Shown in pieces: positions 18,220-26,354 of a stretch of 64,000 bases of DNA. How positions within the stretch are numbered: the first letter of the stretch is position 1; each line of letters starts with the position of its first letter. Below the pieces are notes generated by a model. The model ran no database searches and was not told the origin of the DNA. It was given only the letters and a program-made list of their open reading frames with translations. Source of the DNA: Cupriavidus taiwanensis (GTDB taxonomy: Bacteria > Pseudomonadota > Gammaproteobacteria > Burkholderiales > Burkholderiaceae). The translations under genes and the position numbers were made by a program. The DNA is taken from positions 819,276 to 883,275 of the forward strand of contig NZ_LT976853.1 in assembly GCF_900249755.1 (NCBI RefSeq), given 5' to 3'.

Positions 18220-19101
18220 ATGTCGATTCTGATCAACAAAGACACCAAAGTCATCACCCAGGGCATCACCGGCAAGACCGGCCAGTTCCACACCCGTGGC
18301 TGCCGCGACTATGCCAACGGCAAGAACGCCTTCGTCGCCGGCGTGAACCCGAAGAAGGCCGGCGAAGACTTCGAAGGCATTCCCATCTACGCCAGCGTCA
18401 AGGACGCCAAGGCCCAGACCGGCGCCACCGTGTCGGTCATCTACGTGCCGCCCGCAGGCGCCGCCGCCGCGATCTGGGAAGCCGTTGACGCCGACCTGGA
18501 CCTGGTGGTCTGCATCACCGAAGGCATCCCCGTGCGCGACATGATGGAAGTCAAGGACCGCATGCGCCGCGAGAACAAGAAGACCCTGCTGCTGGGACCG
18601 AACTGCCCGGGCCTGATCACGCCGGACGAAATCAAGATCGGCATCATGCCGGGCCACATCCACCGCAAGGGCCGCATCGGCGTGGTGTCGCGCTCGGGCA
18701 CGCTGACGTACGAAGCCGTGGGCCAGCTGACCGCGCTGGGCCTGGGCCAGTCGTCGGCCGTCGGCATTGGTGGCGACCCCATCAACGGCCTGAAGCACAT
18801 CGACGTGATGAAGATGTTCAACGACGATCCGGACACGGACGCCGTGGTCATGATCGGTGAGATCGGCGGCCCCGACGAGGCCAACGCCGCCCACTGGATC
18901 AAGGACAACATGAAGAAGCCGGTGGTCGGCTTCATCGCTGGCGTGACCGCGCCTCCGGGCAAGCGCATGGGCCACGCCGGCGCGCTGATCTCGGGCGGTG
19001 CCGACACCGCCCAGGCCAAGCTGGAAATCATGGAAGCCTGCGGCATCAAGGTGACCAAGAACCCGTCGGAAATGGGCCGCTTGCTGAAGGCAATGCTGTA
19101 A
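18220..19101 (+). CDS. sucD: succinyl-CoA synthetase (ADP-forming), alpha subunit
   Basis: Alpha subunit of succinyl-CoA synthetase, 293 residues, which carries the phosphohistidine intermediate. Seen: the CoA-binding Rossmann region QGITGKTGQFHTRGCRDY, GPNCPGLITPDE, and the active-site His at residue 252 within GKRMGHAGALIS. It pairs with the upstream sucC gene. A 12-bp hairpin lies 43 bases after the stop. Confidence 0.99.
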   Translation: MSILINKDTKVITQGITGKTGQFHTRGCRDYANGKNAFVAGVNPKKAGEDFEGIPIYASVKDAKAQTGATVSVIYVPPAGAAAAIWEAVDADLDLVVCITEGIPVRDMMEVKDRMRRENKKTLLLGPNCPGLITPDEIKIGIMPGHIHRKGRIGVVSRSGTLTYEAVGQLTALGLGQSSAVGIGGDPINGLKHIDVMKMFNDDPDTDAVVMIGEIGGPDEANAAHWIKDNMKKPVVGFIAGVTAPPGKRMGHAGALISGGADTAQAKLEIMEACGIKVTKNPSEMGRLLKAML

Positions 19102-19144
19102 GCCCTGGCCGCCTTTCCCGCTGCGGCGGGATCGTTTGCTGCTG

Positions 19145-19177
19145 CAATGCCCCCGCTCCGGCGGGGGCATTGTCGTT
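19145..19177 (+). terminator. hairpin terminator after sucD
   Basis: Perfect 12-bp stem CAATGCCCCCGC / GCGGGGGCATTG (19145-19156 and 19161-19172) with loop TCCG, followed by TCGTTT. The T-tract is interrupted, so efficiency may be moderate. Confidence 0.75.
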
Positions 19178-19213
19178 TCCGGGGAGTGATTCGGGCGCCA
19201 TCTTGACCCTGAA

Positions 19214-19303
19214 CATTACAAGATTGAAATGTAATCGAAAGGTTCATCGGTTAAACAGTCATGTCTGCGCTGTCAGACATCCGAAATCCCGTCAGATGAC
19301 GGG
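19214..19303 (+). promoter_or_regulatory. hairpin-rich leader upstream of terC (candidate structured RNA)
   Basis: Three consecutive inverted repeats lie in the 125 bases before terC: ATTACA/TGTAAT at 19215-19235; ATGTCTG-CGCTGT-CAGACAT filling 19261-19280; and CCCGTC-AGAT-GACGGG at 19288-19303. TerC-family genes are often preceded by a Mn2+ riboswitch, but its conserved sequences were not recognised here. Whether this is RNA structure or operator DNA is open. Confidence 0.4.
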
Positions 19304-19337
19304 GCGCACCACCACATAGAACTCGAGGAGCCTCCCC

Positions 19338-20033
19338 GTGGAACTGCTGTCTTCCACCACTTTCTGGATTGCGTTGGGATCGATCATCCTGACCAATATC
19401 GTCCTGTCCGGCGACAACGCGGTGGTGATCGCGCTCGCCTCGCGCAACCTGCCGCCCGCCCAGCAGAAGAAGGCCATCTTCTGGGGCAGCGCCGCCGCCA
19501 TCATCATGCGCGTGGTGCTGACCGTGGCCGCGGTCAAGCTGCTGAGCCTGCCGTACCTGAAGATCATCGGCGCCGTGCTGCTGGTCTACATCGGCGTGCA
19601 GCTGCTGACCGGCGAGGACGACGAAGACGGCCATGATGCCAAGGACAATATCTGGGCCGCCATCCGCACCATCCTGATCGCCGACCTGGTGATGTCGCTG
19701 GACAACGTGGTCGCCGTGGCCGCCGCCGCGCAGAAGGGGCCGGAAGGCAGCCAGCTGCTGCTGCTGATCGTGGGCCTGGGCCTGTCGATCCCGCTGATCG
19801 TGTTCGGCAGCACCATCCTGCTCAAGGTGATGGAGCGCTTCCCGGTCATCATCGTGCTGGGCGCCGCACTGCTCGGCTACCTCGCCGGCGAAATGCTGGT
19901 CAGCGACCCGGTCGACGCCGCCTGGTTCGAAGTCCACGTGCCGCACGCCCACCTGGTGTTCGGCGCCGCCGGGGCGATCCTGGTGGTGATCATCGGCAAG
20001 CTGCTCAGCCGCCGGTCGGCAAAGACGGCCTGA
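19338..20033 (+). CDS. TerC-family integral membrane protein
   Basis: Inner-membrane protein of 231 residues with about seven hydrophobic helices, related to TerC/YjbE-type proteins. Recent work links this superfamily to Mn2+ export or metalation of secreted proteins; tellurite resistance is the historical name. The two diagnostic acidic helix motifs are present: NIVLSGDNAVVIALASRNLP near residue 20 and [16 protein letters not shown] near residue 117, whose Asp/Asn residues probably bind metal. A short acidic/His loop (GEDDEDGHDAKD, about residue 94) lies between them, and HVPHAH lies before the last helix. The ATG at 19338 is preceded by GAGGAG. A good terminator follows the gene. Confidence 0.9.
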   Translation: MELLSSTTFWIALGSIILTNIVLSGDNAVVIALASRNLPPAQQKKAIFWGSAAAIIMRVVLTVAAVKLLSLPYLKIIGAVLLVYIGVQLLTGEDDEDGHDAKDNIWAAIRTILIADLVMSLDNVVAVAAAAQKGPEGSQLLLLIVGLGLSIPLIVFGSTILLKVMERFPVIIVLGAALLGYLAGEMLVSDPVDAAWFEVHVPHAHLVFGAAGAILVVIIGKLLSRRSAKTA

Positions 20034-20052
20034 CGGCGATCTGACTGATGCG

Positions 20053-20080
20053 AAGGGCGGCCATGTGGCCGCCCTTTTTC
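20053..20080 (+). terminator. Rho-independent terminator after terC
   Basis: Ten-bp stem AAGGGCGGCC / GGCCGCCCTT with loop ATGT (20053-20076), followed by TTT. It isolates terC from the pilA promoter region. Confidence 0.88.
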
Positions 20081-20134
20081 GTTGGCCACGGTGCGGCATC
20101 TGTCGGTGCCCGTGCCAACTAACTCATGTGAGTG

Positions 20135-20233
20135 ATCGCACTTTTTGTCGCGCTGGCCTGAGGCAGCGGTCTCAGGTGACAATTTTTGGCGCAATCGGCG
20201 AGCTTTCCCCTGGCGGGTGACGAAATTTGTCGC
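20135..20233 (+). promoter_or_regulatory. three 17-bp boxes at exact 41-bp spacing upstream of pilA (candidate PilR/activator sites)
   Basis: Boxes at 20135-20151, 20176-20192 and 20217-20233 share the pattern (G)TGAC-N2-ATTTTTGKCGC. Boxes 2 and 3 agree at 13 of 17 positions, boxes 1 and 2 at 12 of 17. Both intervals are exactly 41 bases, about four helical turns, so the boxes face the same side of the DNA. Boxes 1 and 3 contain TTTGTC/TTGTC, similar to the TGTC core described for PilR sites. They lie 32 bases and more upstream of the sigma-54-like promoter, as expected for an enhancer. Confidence 0.5.
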
Positions 20234-20263
20234 TTTTCACCCCCTACCGATGGGGGATGCCGC

Positions 20264-20279
20264 TGGCACACTTGCTGCT
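20264..20279 (+). promoter_or_regulatory. sigma-54 (-24/-12) type promoter of pilA
   Basis: TGGCACACTTGCTGCT contains GG and GC separated by exactly 10 bases and a perfect TGGCAC -24 element; the -12 element is CTGCT instead of TTGCT. Transcription would start near 20291, leaving a leader of about 58 bases before the pilA ATG. PilA is sigma-54/PilSR-controlled in several proteobacteria. Confidence 0.7.
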
Positions 20280-20348
20280 CAATCGTCCCCGCGTCACGCA
20301 ACCGAAGACGTGCAACGCTTAACCAAAATCTCTTCGAGGGGTCAAATT

Positions 20349-20807
20349 ATGCAACGGGTACAACAACTGAAGAAGCTGGGCCGTCGGGTTCAGAAGGGTT
20401 TTACGCTGATCGAACTGATGATCGTGGTGGCGATCATTGGTATCTTGGCGGCGATTGCGATTCCGCAGTATCAGGACTATGTGACGCGTAGCCGGTGGGC
20501 GTCGGTGTACTCCGGACTGGCAAGTGTGAAGACGGCAATTGGCATGTGTACTCAAGAAAATGCCGGGGCGCTCGCGAATTGCGATGCTGGTACGGCTCCG
20601 GTCCCGGCGATTGCAGACGTGAACATGCCCGCAAACGCCGTGCTGACTTCGATTACCGATGGTGTTATCACCGTCACTGGCGGCGCGCCGCTTGGCGGCT
20701 GTGTCGTGACGGTGACACCGGGACTCGTGGCTGGGCAGAGCGCGATTACGTGGGCAATCGCTTCTGCAACGGCTGGCTGTGGGCGGGCCGTTATCGGCGG
20801 CGTATAA
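20349..20807 (+). CDS. pilA: type IV prepilin, PilA-like major pilin
   Basis: Exported structural subunit of type IV pili. The 152-residue prepilin has a 17-residue positively charged leader ending in Gly, then mature Phe+1 and Glu+5 ([15 protein letters not shown]), the canonical PilD cleavage and methylation site. The N-terminal hydrophobic helix runs to about residue 47 ([13 protein letters not shown]). The globular part has a Cys pair near residues 56 and 70 and another near 118 and 145, which could form the disulfide loops of pilins. The ATG at 20349 is preceded by GAGGGG; the upstream open frame is not coding. Local base composition is more AT-rich than the neighbours. It is followed by a terminator and then a PglL-type pilin glycosyltransferase. 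Confidence 0.95.
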   Translation: MQRVQQLKKLGRRVQKGFTLIELMIVVAIIGILAAIAIPQYQDYVTRSRWASVYSGLASVKTAIGMCTQENAGALANCDAGTAPVPAIADVNMPANAVLTSITDGVITVTGGAPLGGCVVTVTPGLVAGQSAITWAIASATAGCGRAVIGGV

Positions 20808-20840
20808 TTGTTTGGCTGAAACTGAACACTCAGCAACGGG

Positions 20841-20863
20841 AAAGCGCCTTCGGGCGCTTTTTC
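20841..20863 (+). terminator. Rho-independent terminator after pilA
   Basis: Eight-bp stem AAAGCGCC / GGCGCTTT with a stable TTCG tetraloop (20841-20860), followed by a T-rich tract. It sits between pilA and the glycosyltransferase gene, so the pilin can be made in excess over the enzyme. Confidence 0.9.
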
Positions 20864-20914
20864 TTTGCCCAGCCCCCAAGCTATCATGCGCCTTTCCCCA
20901 ACCCAGGCGCCGCA

Positions 20915-22732
20915 ATGCCGCCGTCCCGGCCAAACTTCTCGTCGGCTGTTCTCATCGCAGCAATCGTCATCCCGCTGCTGGTCTCCCGGCACACGCTGCC
21001 GCTAGCGACGTTCTACGGCGAATGGGCCGCCGCGCTATGCGGCATTGCCATGATCGCCGCCGTCGCTTTTCATGCGATACGCAGCCCGGTTACGGCGACA
21101 GCCGCACCATCCGCGTCGCTGCCGTCAATCGCGCTGCTATTCCTCTGGCTCGTCATCGTCAGCCTGATCTTCGCGAGCCTCGGACACGCCGACGTCTCCG
21201 GCAGCCGCTTGATGACAGTCCTTACATTACTGCTCGGTGCCGCCGTGGCATCTGCCGCATGGTGGTATCGCCGCACGCAGGCGGGCAGCGAATCGGATAC
21301 TGGCGACGCCCTTGCCGTTGCGCTGCTGGTTGCCGGCCTGCTAGGCACCGTTTCGCAATGGGTCCAGCTGTTCCACCTCGAACCCCGCTCCTTCGGCCTC
21401 GTCTCTACCTATTTCTACGACACCAACCGCCGCCTCTGGGGCAACCTGAACCAGCCCAACCACCAGGCCACGGTACACGGCCTGGCACTGGTCGCGTCGG
21501 TATGGCTGGCCTCGCGTGGTCGCCTCCGCTTTCCGATGTGGCTGGCCGCGGTGGCCTTGCTCGAAAGCGGCATCGTGCTGTCCGGCTCGCGCACCGGCGT
21601 GCTGCATGTGGGCCTCGCCGCGTGCTACGCGTTGGTTGCGGCATGGCTGGCGCGTGGCGATCGCCGCGGCCCGGATCCGATGCAGCGCCCGGTCGGACTG
21701 GTCGTCGCTGCCATCGCCATGGTGGCCATGCTGCTGGTCCTGCAACCCGCCATCAAGGCAGCAGGGCAGGCCTTCGACTGGCGCCTGTTCGACACCGTCG
21801 CCCAACTCGAAGCCGAAGACCAGATCTCAGCGCGCGGCGCGCTGTGGGCGCATGCCATTGCCATGTTCCGCGCCCACCCGTGGTTCGGCGTGGGCTGGGG
21901 CGAGTTCGGCTGGGCGCAGTTCCAGCAGCTCGACCAGGTCGGCGTGAAGGTCGAGATGTCCCTGCATGCGCATAACGCGATTCTCGATCTGCTGGCCAAG
22001 ACCGGCATCGTCGGTACCGTCGGCGTCGGCGTGATCCTGCTGGCGTGGCTGTGGCGCGTGGTGCGGGTGCGTCTGTGGCATGGCGATGGCGAGGAGCGCA
22101 CGCAGACCGTGCTGGTGCTGACCTGGCTGGCAATGCTGTGCGCGCATTCGATGCTGGAATATCCGCTGCATTACCTGTATTTCTTCCTGCCGTTCTGCTT
22201 CATGCTGGGGTGGCTGGAGCCGTCGGGCTTCGGGCGCTGGCGCGTGCCGTTGGCGGTGGCGCGGGGGCTGGCGCTGGCGTTCGTCGCGGTGGCAGCGGTG
22301 GTGCTGGGCACCATGTGGCACGACTATCGCCGCGCAGAGGCACGCGAGTATGCCAGCAGCGAAGGCCGCGAGCTCCTGCCGATGCCGCGCTTCTGGTTCC
22401 GCCAGCATGCCCAGGCCGATGCGGCGGGGCAGGCCGCGATCACGCCGGAGAATGCGGCGGCGCTGCTGCCCGCGCATGTCGCCGCGGTGCACCTGCTGCC
22501 GACGCCGACCATGATCGCGCGCACGGCATGGCTGCTGGCGCTGACGGGCGATGCCGCGCAAGGCCGGCAGTGGATGGAGCGCCTGCGCTGGTATTACCTG
22601 GGCGACGAGGCCGCCCAGTACGCGACCATCGCGCAGGCGTGCCGCGGCGTGGCGGCGGGCGAGCGCCCGCAGGCGTTCTGCGGCTGGGCGATCGATCGCT
22701 CGCGGCGGCTTGCGGAACTGGGCCGGGACTGA
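20915..22732 (+). CDS. pglL: PglL-family O-oligosaccharyltransferase (Wzy-like membrane protein)
   Basis: Inner-membrane enzyme predicted to transfer lipid-linked glycan to Ser/Thr of exported proteins, with the adjacent pilin as a probable substrate. The 605-residue product has a dozen or so hydrophobic helices. It shows the conserved GNLNQPNHQATVHGLAL segment near residue 175, the Wzy_C region with WAHAIAMFRAHPWFGVGWGEFG and LHAHNAILDLLAKTGIVG (His essential in this family), and SMLEYPLHYLYF. A soluble C-terminal domain of about 150 residues follows the last helix, as in PglL/PilO-type enzymes and unlike most O-antigen polymerases. The start ATG 20915 gives a normal first helix. WaaL ligase or Wzy polymerase activity is the alternative, but gene context and the C-terminal domain favour protein glycosylation. 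Confidence 0.85.
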   Translation: MPPSRPNFSSAVLIAAIVIPLLVSRHTLPLATFYGEWAAALCGIAMIAAVAFHAIRSPVTATAAPSASLPSIALLFLWLVIVSLIFASLGHADVSGSRLMTVLTLLLGAAVASAAWWYRRTQAGSESDTGDALAVALLVAGLLGTVSQWVQLFHLEPRSFGLVSTYFYDTNRRLWGNLNQPNHQATVHGLALVASVWLASRGRLRFPMWLAAVALLESGIVLSGSRTGVLHVGLAACYALVAAWLARGDRRGPDPMQRPVGLVVAAIAMVAMLLVLQPAIKAAGQAFDWRLFDTVAQLEAEDQISARGALWAHAIAMFRAHPWFGVGWGEFGWAQFQQLDQVGVKVEMSLHAHNAILDLLAKTGIVGTVGVGVILLAWLWRVVRVRLWHGDGEERTQTVLVLTWLAMLCAHSMLEYPLHYLYFFLPFCFMLGWLEPSGFGRWRVPLAVARGLALAFVAVAAVVLGTMWHDYRRAEAREYASSEGRELLPMPRFWFRQHAQADAAGQAAITPENAAALLPAHVAAVHLLPTPTMIARTAWLLALTGDAAQGRQWMERLRWYYLGDEAAQYATIAQACRGVAAGERPQAFCGWAIDRSRRLAELGRD

Positions 22733-22733
22733 C

Positions 22734-23249
22734 CTAGTAGTACGGGTACGGGCTGTAGTAGACCGGCGGCGGTGGCGGCGGATAGTAGTACCGCGGCGCC
22801 GGAGCAGGCACTGCGGCCACGCGCCCCGGCACGGGCACGCGATTGCCGCTGGCGTACATGCACTGCACGTAGGCGGCGTCGTATTGCTGCTGCGTGCCAT
22901 AGCCCGCGTACTGCGCATTGCCGGCGCCGACCGCAGCGCCTGTCAACAGGCCGATGCCCGCGCCCACCGCGGCACCCGATCCACCATTGAAAGCCGCGCC
23001 AGCGGCGGCACCCAGCGCGGTGCCGACCGCGGCGCTGCCGAGCGCGGCATTGTTGGCCGCCTGTGCCGAAGACACGCCGCCGACTCGCCCGAAGGCGAAT
23101 TGCCGGCAGTTGTAGTCGTCGGCGCGGAACTGGTCGAAGTTCTTGCCGGTACCGGGCAGCGCCATCACGCTGGGTCCGGAGGGAAGCACGGCGCAGGCGC
23201 CGAGGGCGAGAGTGGCCACGGCCAGCGTGGCCCGGATCAGGGCATGCAT
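22734..23249 (-). CDS. glycine-zipper lipoprotein with Tyr/Pro-rich tail
   Basis: Predicted outer-membrane or periplasmic lipoprotein of 171 residues. The signal peptide ends in a clear lipobox, LALGAC, with the acylated Cys at about residue 20. The middle has a glycine-zipper stretch of alternating small residues (about 75-115: GAAAGAAFNGGSGAAVGAGIG), likely membrane-associated or oligomeric. A conserved FDQFRADDYNCRQFA precedes it. The C-terminus is dominated by Tyr and Pro (APRYYYPPPPPPVYYSPYPYY). Its stop codon lies one base from the pglL stop (convergent). It is followed upstream by another Tyr/Pro-rich exported protein, with which it probably forms an operon. Function is unknown. Confidence 0.85.
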   Translation of the reverse strand: MHALIRATLAVATLALGACAVLPSGPSVMALPGTGKNFDQFRADDYNCRQFAFGRVGGVSSAQAANNAALGSAAVGTALGAAAGAAFNGGSGAAVGAGIGLLTGAAVGAGNAQYAGYGTQQQYDAAYVQCMYASGNRVPVPGRVAAVPAPAPRYYYPPPPPPVYYSPYPYY

Positions 23250-23263
23250 GGTGTCACCCCGCA

Positions 23264-23698
23264 TCAGGAATTGGCCGGCGGCTGTGCCGGTACGCGCTGC
23301 CAGCCGCCGGGGCACGACGCCACGTAGGGGTAGTAGCCTTCAGGCTGGCTGCAGTGGTACCACCAGCCCTGCTGCGGCATCACGCCGTCGGGGCCGGGGG
23401 CCGGCACCGGGCCGTTCGGGCCTTGCTCGATGTACTGCGGCGGCGCCGCGGGCACCGCCACCACGGGCGGCGGGTAGTAATACGGAGCGGGGTAGTAATA
23501 GGGATAACCGCCGTAGAACGCGCCGGGCCCGAGATAGATGCCGACGCCTACACTGGTGCGCGTCTTCACCATGCCGTCGCGCAGATCGCCGCCGTGCCAC
23601 GCGGCATCGTTGAGATCGGCCCGCCCGGCAAGGGCGGCGCCGCTGGCGGCCGTGGCCGCGAGTGCCAGGGCGATCTGGCAGAGCATGCGCCCGTTCAT
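23264..23698 (-). CDS. small exported Tyr/Pro/Gly-rich protein, function unknown
   Basis: A 144-residue protein with a signal peptide at about residues 1-24 (LCQIALALAATAASGAALAG). The mature part includes VGVGIYLGPGAFYGGYPYYYP and further Tyr/Pro runs, then a C-terminal region with two Cys (WWYHCSQPEGYYPYVASCPGGW) that resembles a short conserved motif found at the end of many betaproteobacterial PXPV-like exported proteins. The start at 23698 follows GAGGTGA. It lies 14 bases upstream of the glycine-zipper lipoprotein gene on the same strand. Probably periplasmic or surface-located; no activity can be proposed. Confidence 0.8.
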   Translation of the reverse strand: MNGRMLCQIALALAATAASGAALAGRADLNDAAWHGGDLRDGMVKTRTSVGVGIYLGPGAFYGGYPYYYPAPYYYPPPVVAVPAAPPQYIEQGPNGPVPAPGPDGVMPQQGWWYHCSQPEGYYPYVASCPGGWQRVPAQPPANS

Positions 23699-23928
23699 GG
23701 TATTCACCTCATCCCCGCGCGCGCGGACAGGGTCAGCCGGCCGCAATCGCTGGCGGCCCGCAATCATATTGAATACCAAATTGTCGCGCGCAGATGGCGG
23801 GGAAGACGCGCCTGGAAATGCGGCGTTACCTTTATTACCGGGGAACGAATCTGGCGTAATTCGAGGCCGGGCCCGCGCTTGCACCGCGTACTGCGCGCGT
23901 CACGTACGTGGTGCAGCGAAGGTAGCGA

Positions 23929-24408
23929 TCAACCCGCGGCCACCCAATCCCCGGACTTGCCGCCATGCTTTTCCAGCAGCTTCACATTGCCGATCACCAT
24001 GCCCCGGTCCACCGCCTTGCACATGTCGTAGATCGTCAGCAGCGCGACCTGCACGCCGGTCAGCGCCTCCATTTCCACGCCGGTCCGGCCGCGGGTCTCG
24101 GTGCGCACGGTGCAGGCGACGGTGGCCGTGGGTTCGTCCAGCGCGAACTCGACCGCGACCTTGGTCAGGCCGATCGGGTGGCACAGCGGAATCAGGTCGG
24201 CGGTACGCTTGGTGGCCATGATTGCCGCCACGCGGGCGATGCCGATCACGTCGCCCTTTTTTGCGCTGCCGTCGCGCACCAGCGCGAAGGTGGCGGGCTG
24301 CATGGTGATGGTGCCGGTGGCCACCGCGACGCGATGGGTGCTGGCCTTGTCGCCGACGTCGACCATGTGGGCTTGTCCGGCGGTGTCGAAATGGGTGAGC
24401 TGGGTCAT
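23929..24408 (-). CDS. moaC: cyclic pyranopterin monophosphate synthase MoaC
   Basis: Cytoplasmic molybdenum-cofactor enzyme that converts the MoaA product (3',8-cyclo-GTP) to cyclic pyranopterin monophosphate. The 159-residue product has the family length and motifs [56 protein letters not shown] and the terminal KSGDW. The ATG at 24408 is chosen because it begins directly with TQLTHFD...MVDV; the upstream open extension overlaps the divergent protease gene's promoter. No other moa gene is adjacent. Confidence 0.97.
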   Translation of the reverse strand: MTQLTHFDTAGQAHMVDVGDKASTHRVAVATGTITMQPATFALVRDGSAKKGDVIGIARVAAIMATKRTADLIPLCHPIGLTKVAVEFALDEPTATVACTVRTETRGRTGVEMEALTGVQVALLTIYDMCKAVDRGMVIGNVKLLEKHGGKSGDWVAAG

Positions 24409-24512
24409 GATCGAGAGCTTCGGAGTGCGTGCATGGGGCCGCCGGTGCCGGCGGCAAGCGTCGCCAGACGGGTCCGATGGGAACGGCCACGGGAGGCCGC
24501 TATCATAGCAAC

Positions 24513-26345
24513 ATGCCAAAACACCCATCGCTTCGCAGGTCTGCCGCACGCGGCCGTGGCGCCGTGGCAGATGCTGTTCCTGCCGGTTCCGCGTCACATC
24601 GCGGCGCCGACAGCCAATGCCGCGCGGACGTCGCGTGGTCGCCGTGGCGGCGGCCGCTGGCGGCGCTGCTGGCGCTGACCTTCGCGGCCCCGGCCTGGCC
24701 CCAGGGTACGCCGCGCCCGCCCGCGGCGCCAGCGACGCCGATGGCTGCGCCGCGCGCGCCGGCGCCCGCCACCCCGGTCACATCGTCCGAGGCCGCCGAC
24801 CAGGTCTACGACAACCTGAACCGCAGCGTGAAGGCGGGCCAGAAATCGGAGTTCGGCCTGCGCAGCAACAACGCGGTGGTGGAAGCGGGCGGGGTGCAGC
24901 TGCCGGATCTCGGCGACCCGTCCACCGCATCGCTGTCGCCCGACATGGAAAAGCGGCTGGGCGACCGCATCATGCGCGATATCCGGCGCGACCCGCTGTA
25001 CGTGCCCGATCCGCTGCTGTCCGATTACCTGAACGCGCTCGGCTACCGGCTGGTGCAGGCGGCGCGGCGCCAGAACATCTCGGGCTCGACCGGCGCGGGC
25101 ACCTTCGCCACCGGCTTCGACCTGTTCGCGGTGCGCGACCGCAGCATCAACGCCTTTGCGCTGCCGGGCGGCTATATCGGCGTGCATACCGGGCTGCTGG
25201 TGCAGTCCGATACCGAATCCGAGCTGGCCTCGGTGCTGGGCCATGAAATCGGCCACGTGATGCAGCGGCATATCGCGCGCGGCATCACCCAGCAGGACCA
25301 GTCGATGTGGATTGCGCTGGCGTCGATGGTGCTGGCCGGGCTGGCGGCGACGCGCAGCCCGGATGCGGCGGCGGCGCTGGCGATGGGCGGGCAGGGCGCC
25401 GCCATCGCCAACCAGCTGTCGTTCTCGCGCGGCGCGGAGCGCGAGGCCGACCGGGTCGGGTTCCAGATCCTGACCGCGGCGGGCTTCGATCCGCAGGGCA
25501 TGCCGGATTTCTTCATGCGGCTGCAGCGCGCTTCGGGCACCGCCGAGAATTCGGTGCCGTCCTATGTCCGCACCCACCCGCTGACTTCCGAGCGCATCGC
25601 CGACATGCAGGACCGTGTCAGCCATGCCAGCCAGCGCAAGGTGCCGAACACGCCCGAGTACGAGTTCGCACGGATGCGCGCGCGCGTGATCCAGGAAGCG
25701 TCGCCGAGCGACCTGCAGAACCTGCGCGCCGCGCTGCGCACGCAACTGAGCGGGGCGTCGACGCTGCGCGCGCCGGCGGTGCACTATGCGCTGGCCTTCG
25801 TCGAGCAGCGCCTGCGCCGCTATCCGGCCGCCGAACAGGAACTGGCCGAGGCCCGCCGCCTGTACGGCAATATCCCCGGCGCCAGCTCGGGCAGCCCGAT
25901 GCTCGACGTGATGGCGGTGGAACTGGCGCGCGCGCAGGGCCGCGTGCCCGAGGCGCTGGCGCAGGCCGGCGCTTCGATGAAGGCCTTCCCGCTGTCGCAC
26001 GCGGTGGCGGTGGCCTACGCCGAGACCCTGATCGGCTCCGGCCGCCATGACGAAGCGGTGCGCTTCCTGCGCGAGCGCACGCGCCAGGAGACCGGCCGCA
26101 GCGAATGGTGGGAGATGCTGGCGCGCGCCTACGCCGGCCAGGGCAAGCGCCTGCAGCAACACCAGGCGCTGGCCGAGAAGTACGCGATGGATGGCGCCTA
26201 CCAGGCCGCCATCGAACAGCTGCAGATCGCGCGCAAGGCCGGCGACGGCGACTTCTACACGCTGTCCGAGGTCGATGCGCGCCTGCACCAGCTGGAGCGC
26301 CAGTACCGCGAGGACAAGCAGGACAACAAGGGCATGCCGAACTGA
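24513..26345 (+). CDS. bepA: M48-family zinc metalloprotease with TPR-like C-terminus, BepA-like
   Basis: Predicted periplasmic protease/chaperone that guards outer-membrane protein assembly, as E. coli BepA (YfgC) does for LptD. The 610-residue product has an N-terminal export signal near residues 50-70 ([18 protein letters not shown]) after a long basic stretch, the zinc motif HEIGH at residues 244-248, the third ligand in [11 protein letters not shown], and [10 protein letters not shown]. From about residue 390 the sequence becomes helical repeats (TPR-like) such as [29 protein letters not shown]. The start at 24513 is tentative because the signal sequence is unusually far from it; the later part of the N-terminus may be the true beginning. 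It diverges from moaC. Confidence 0.88.
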   Translation: MPKHPSLRRSAARGRGAVADAVPAGSASHRGADSQCRADVAWSPWRRPLAALLALTFAAPAWPQGTPRPPAAPATPMAAPRAPAPATPVTSSEAADQVYDNLNRSVKAGQKSEFGLRSNNAVVEAGGVQLPDLGDPSTASLSPDMEKRLGDRIMRDIRRDPLYVPDPLLSDYLNALGYRLVQAARRQNISGSTGAGTFATGFDLFAVRDRSINAFALPGGYIGVHTGLLVQSDTESELASVLGHEIGHVMQRHIARGITQQDQSMWIALASMVLAGLAATRSPDAAAALAMGGQGAAIANQLSFSRGAEREADRVGFQILTAAGFDPQGMPDFFMRLQRASGTAENSVPSYVRTHPLTSERIADMQDRVSHASQRKVPNTPEYEFARMRARVIQEASPSDLQNLRAALRTQLSGASTLRAPAVHYALAFVEQRLRRYPAAEQELAEARRLYGNIPGASSGSPMLDVMAVELARAQGRVPEALAQAGASMKAFPLSHAVAVAYAETLIGSGRHDEAVRFLRERTRQETGRSEWWEMLARAYAGQGKRLQQHQALAEKYAMDGAYQAAIEQLQIARKAGDGDFYTLSEVDARLHQLERQYREDKQDNKGMPN

Positions 26346-26354
26346 GCTTGCGGC

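Noticed and set aside
19214..19303. yybP-ykoY Mn2+ riboswitch upstream of terC
   Set aside because: The hairpins are real, but the conserved sequence blocks of that class were not found; kept only as an unassigned structured leader.
20124..20144. CRP-type site TGTGA-N6-GCACT upstream of pilA
   Set aside because: The right half differs too much from TCACA; it overlaps the first of the phased boxes, which is the better explanation.
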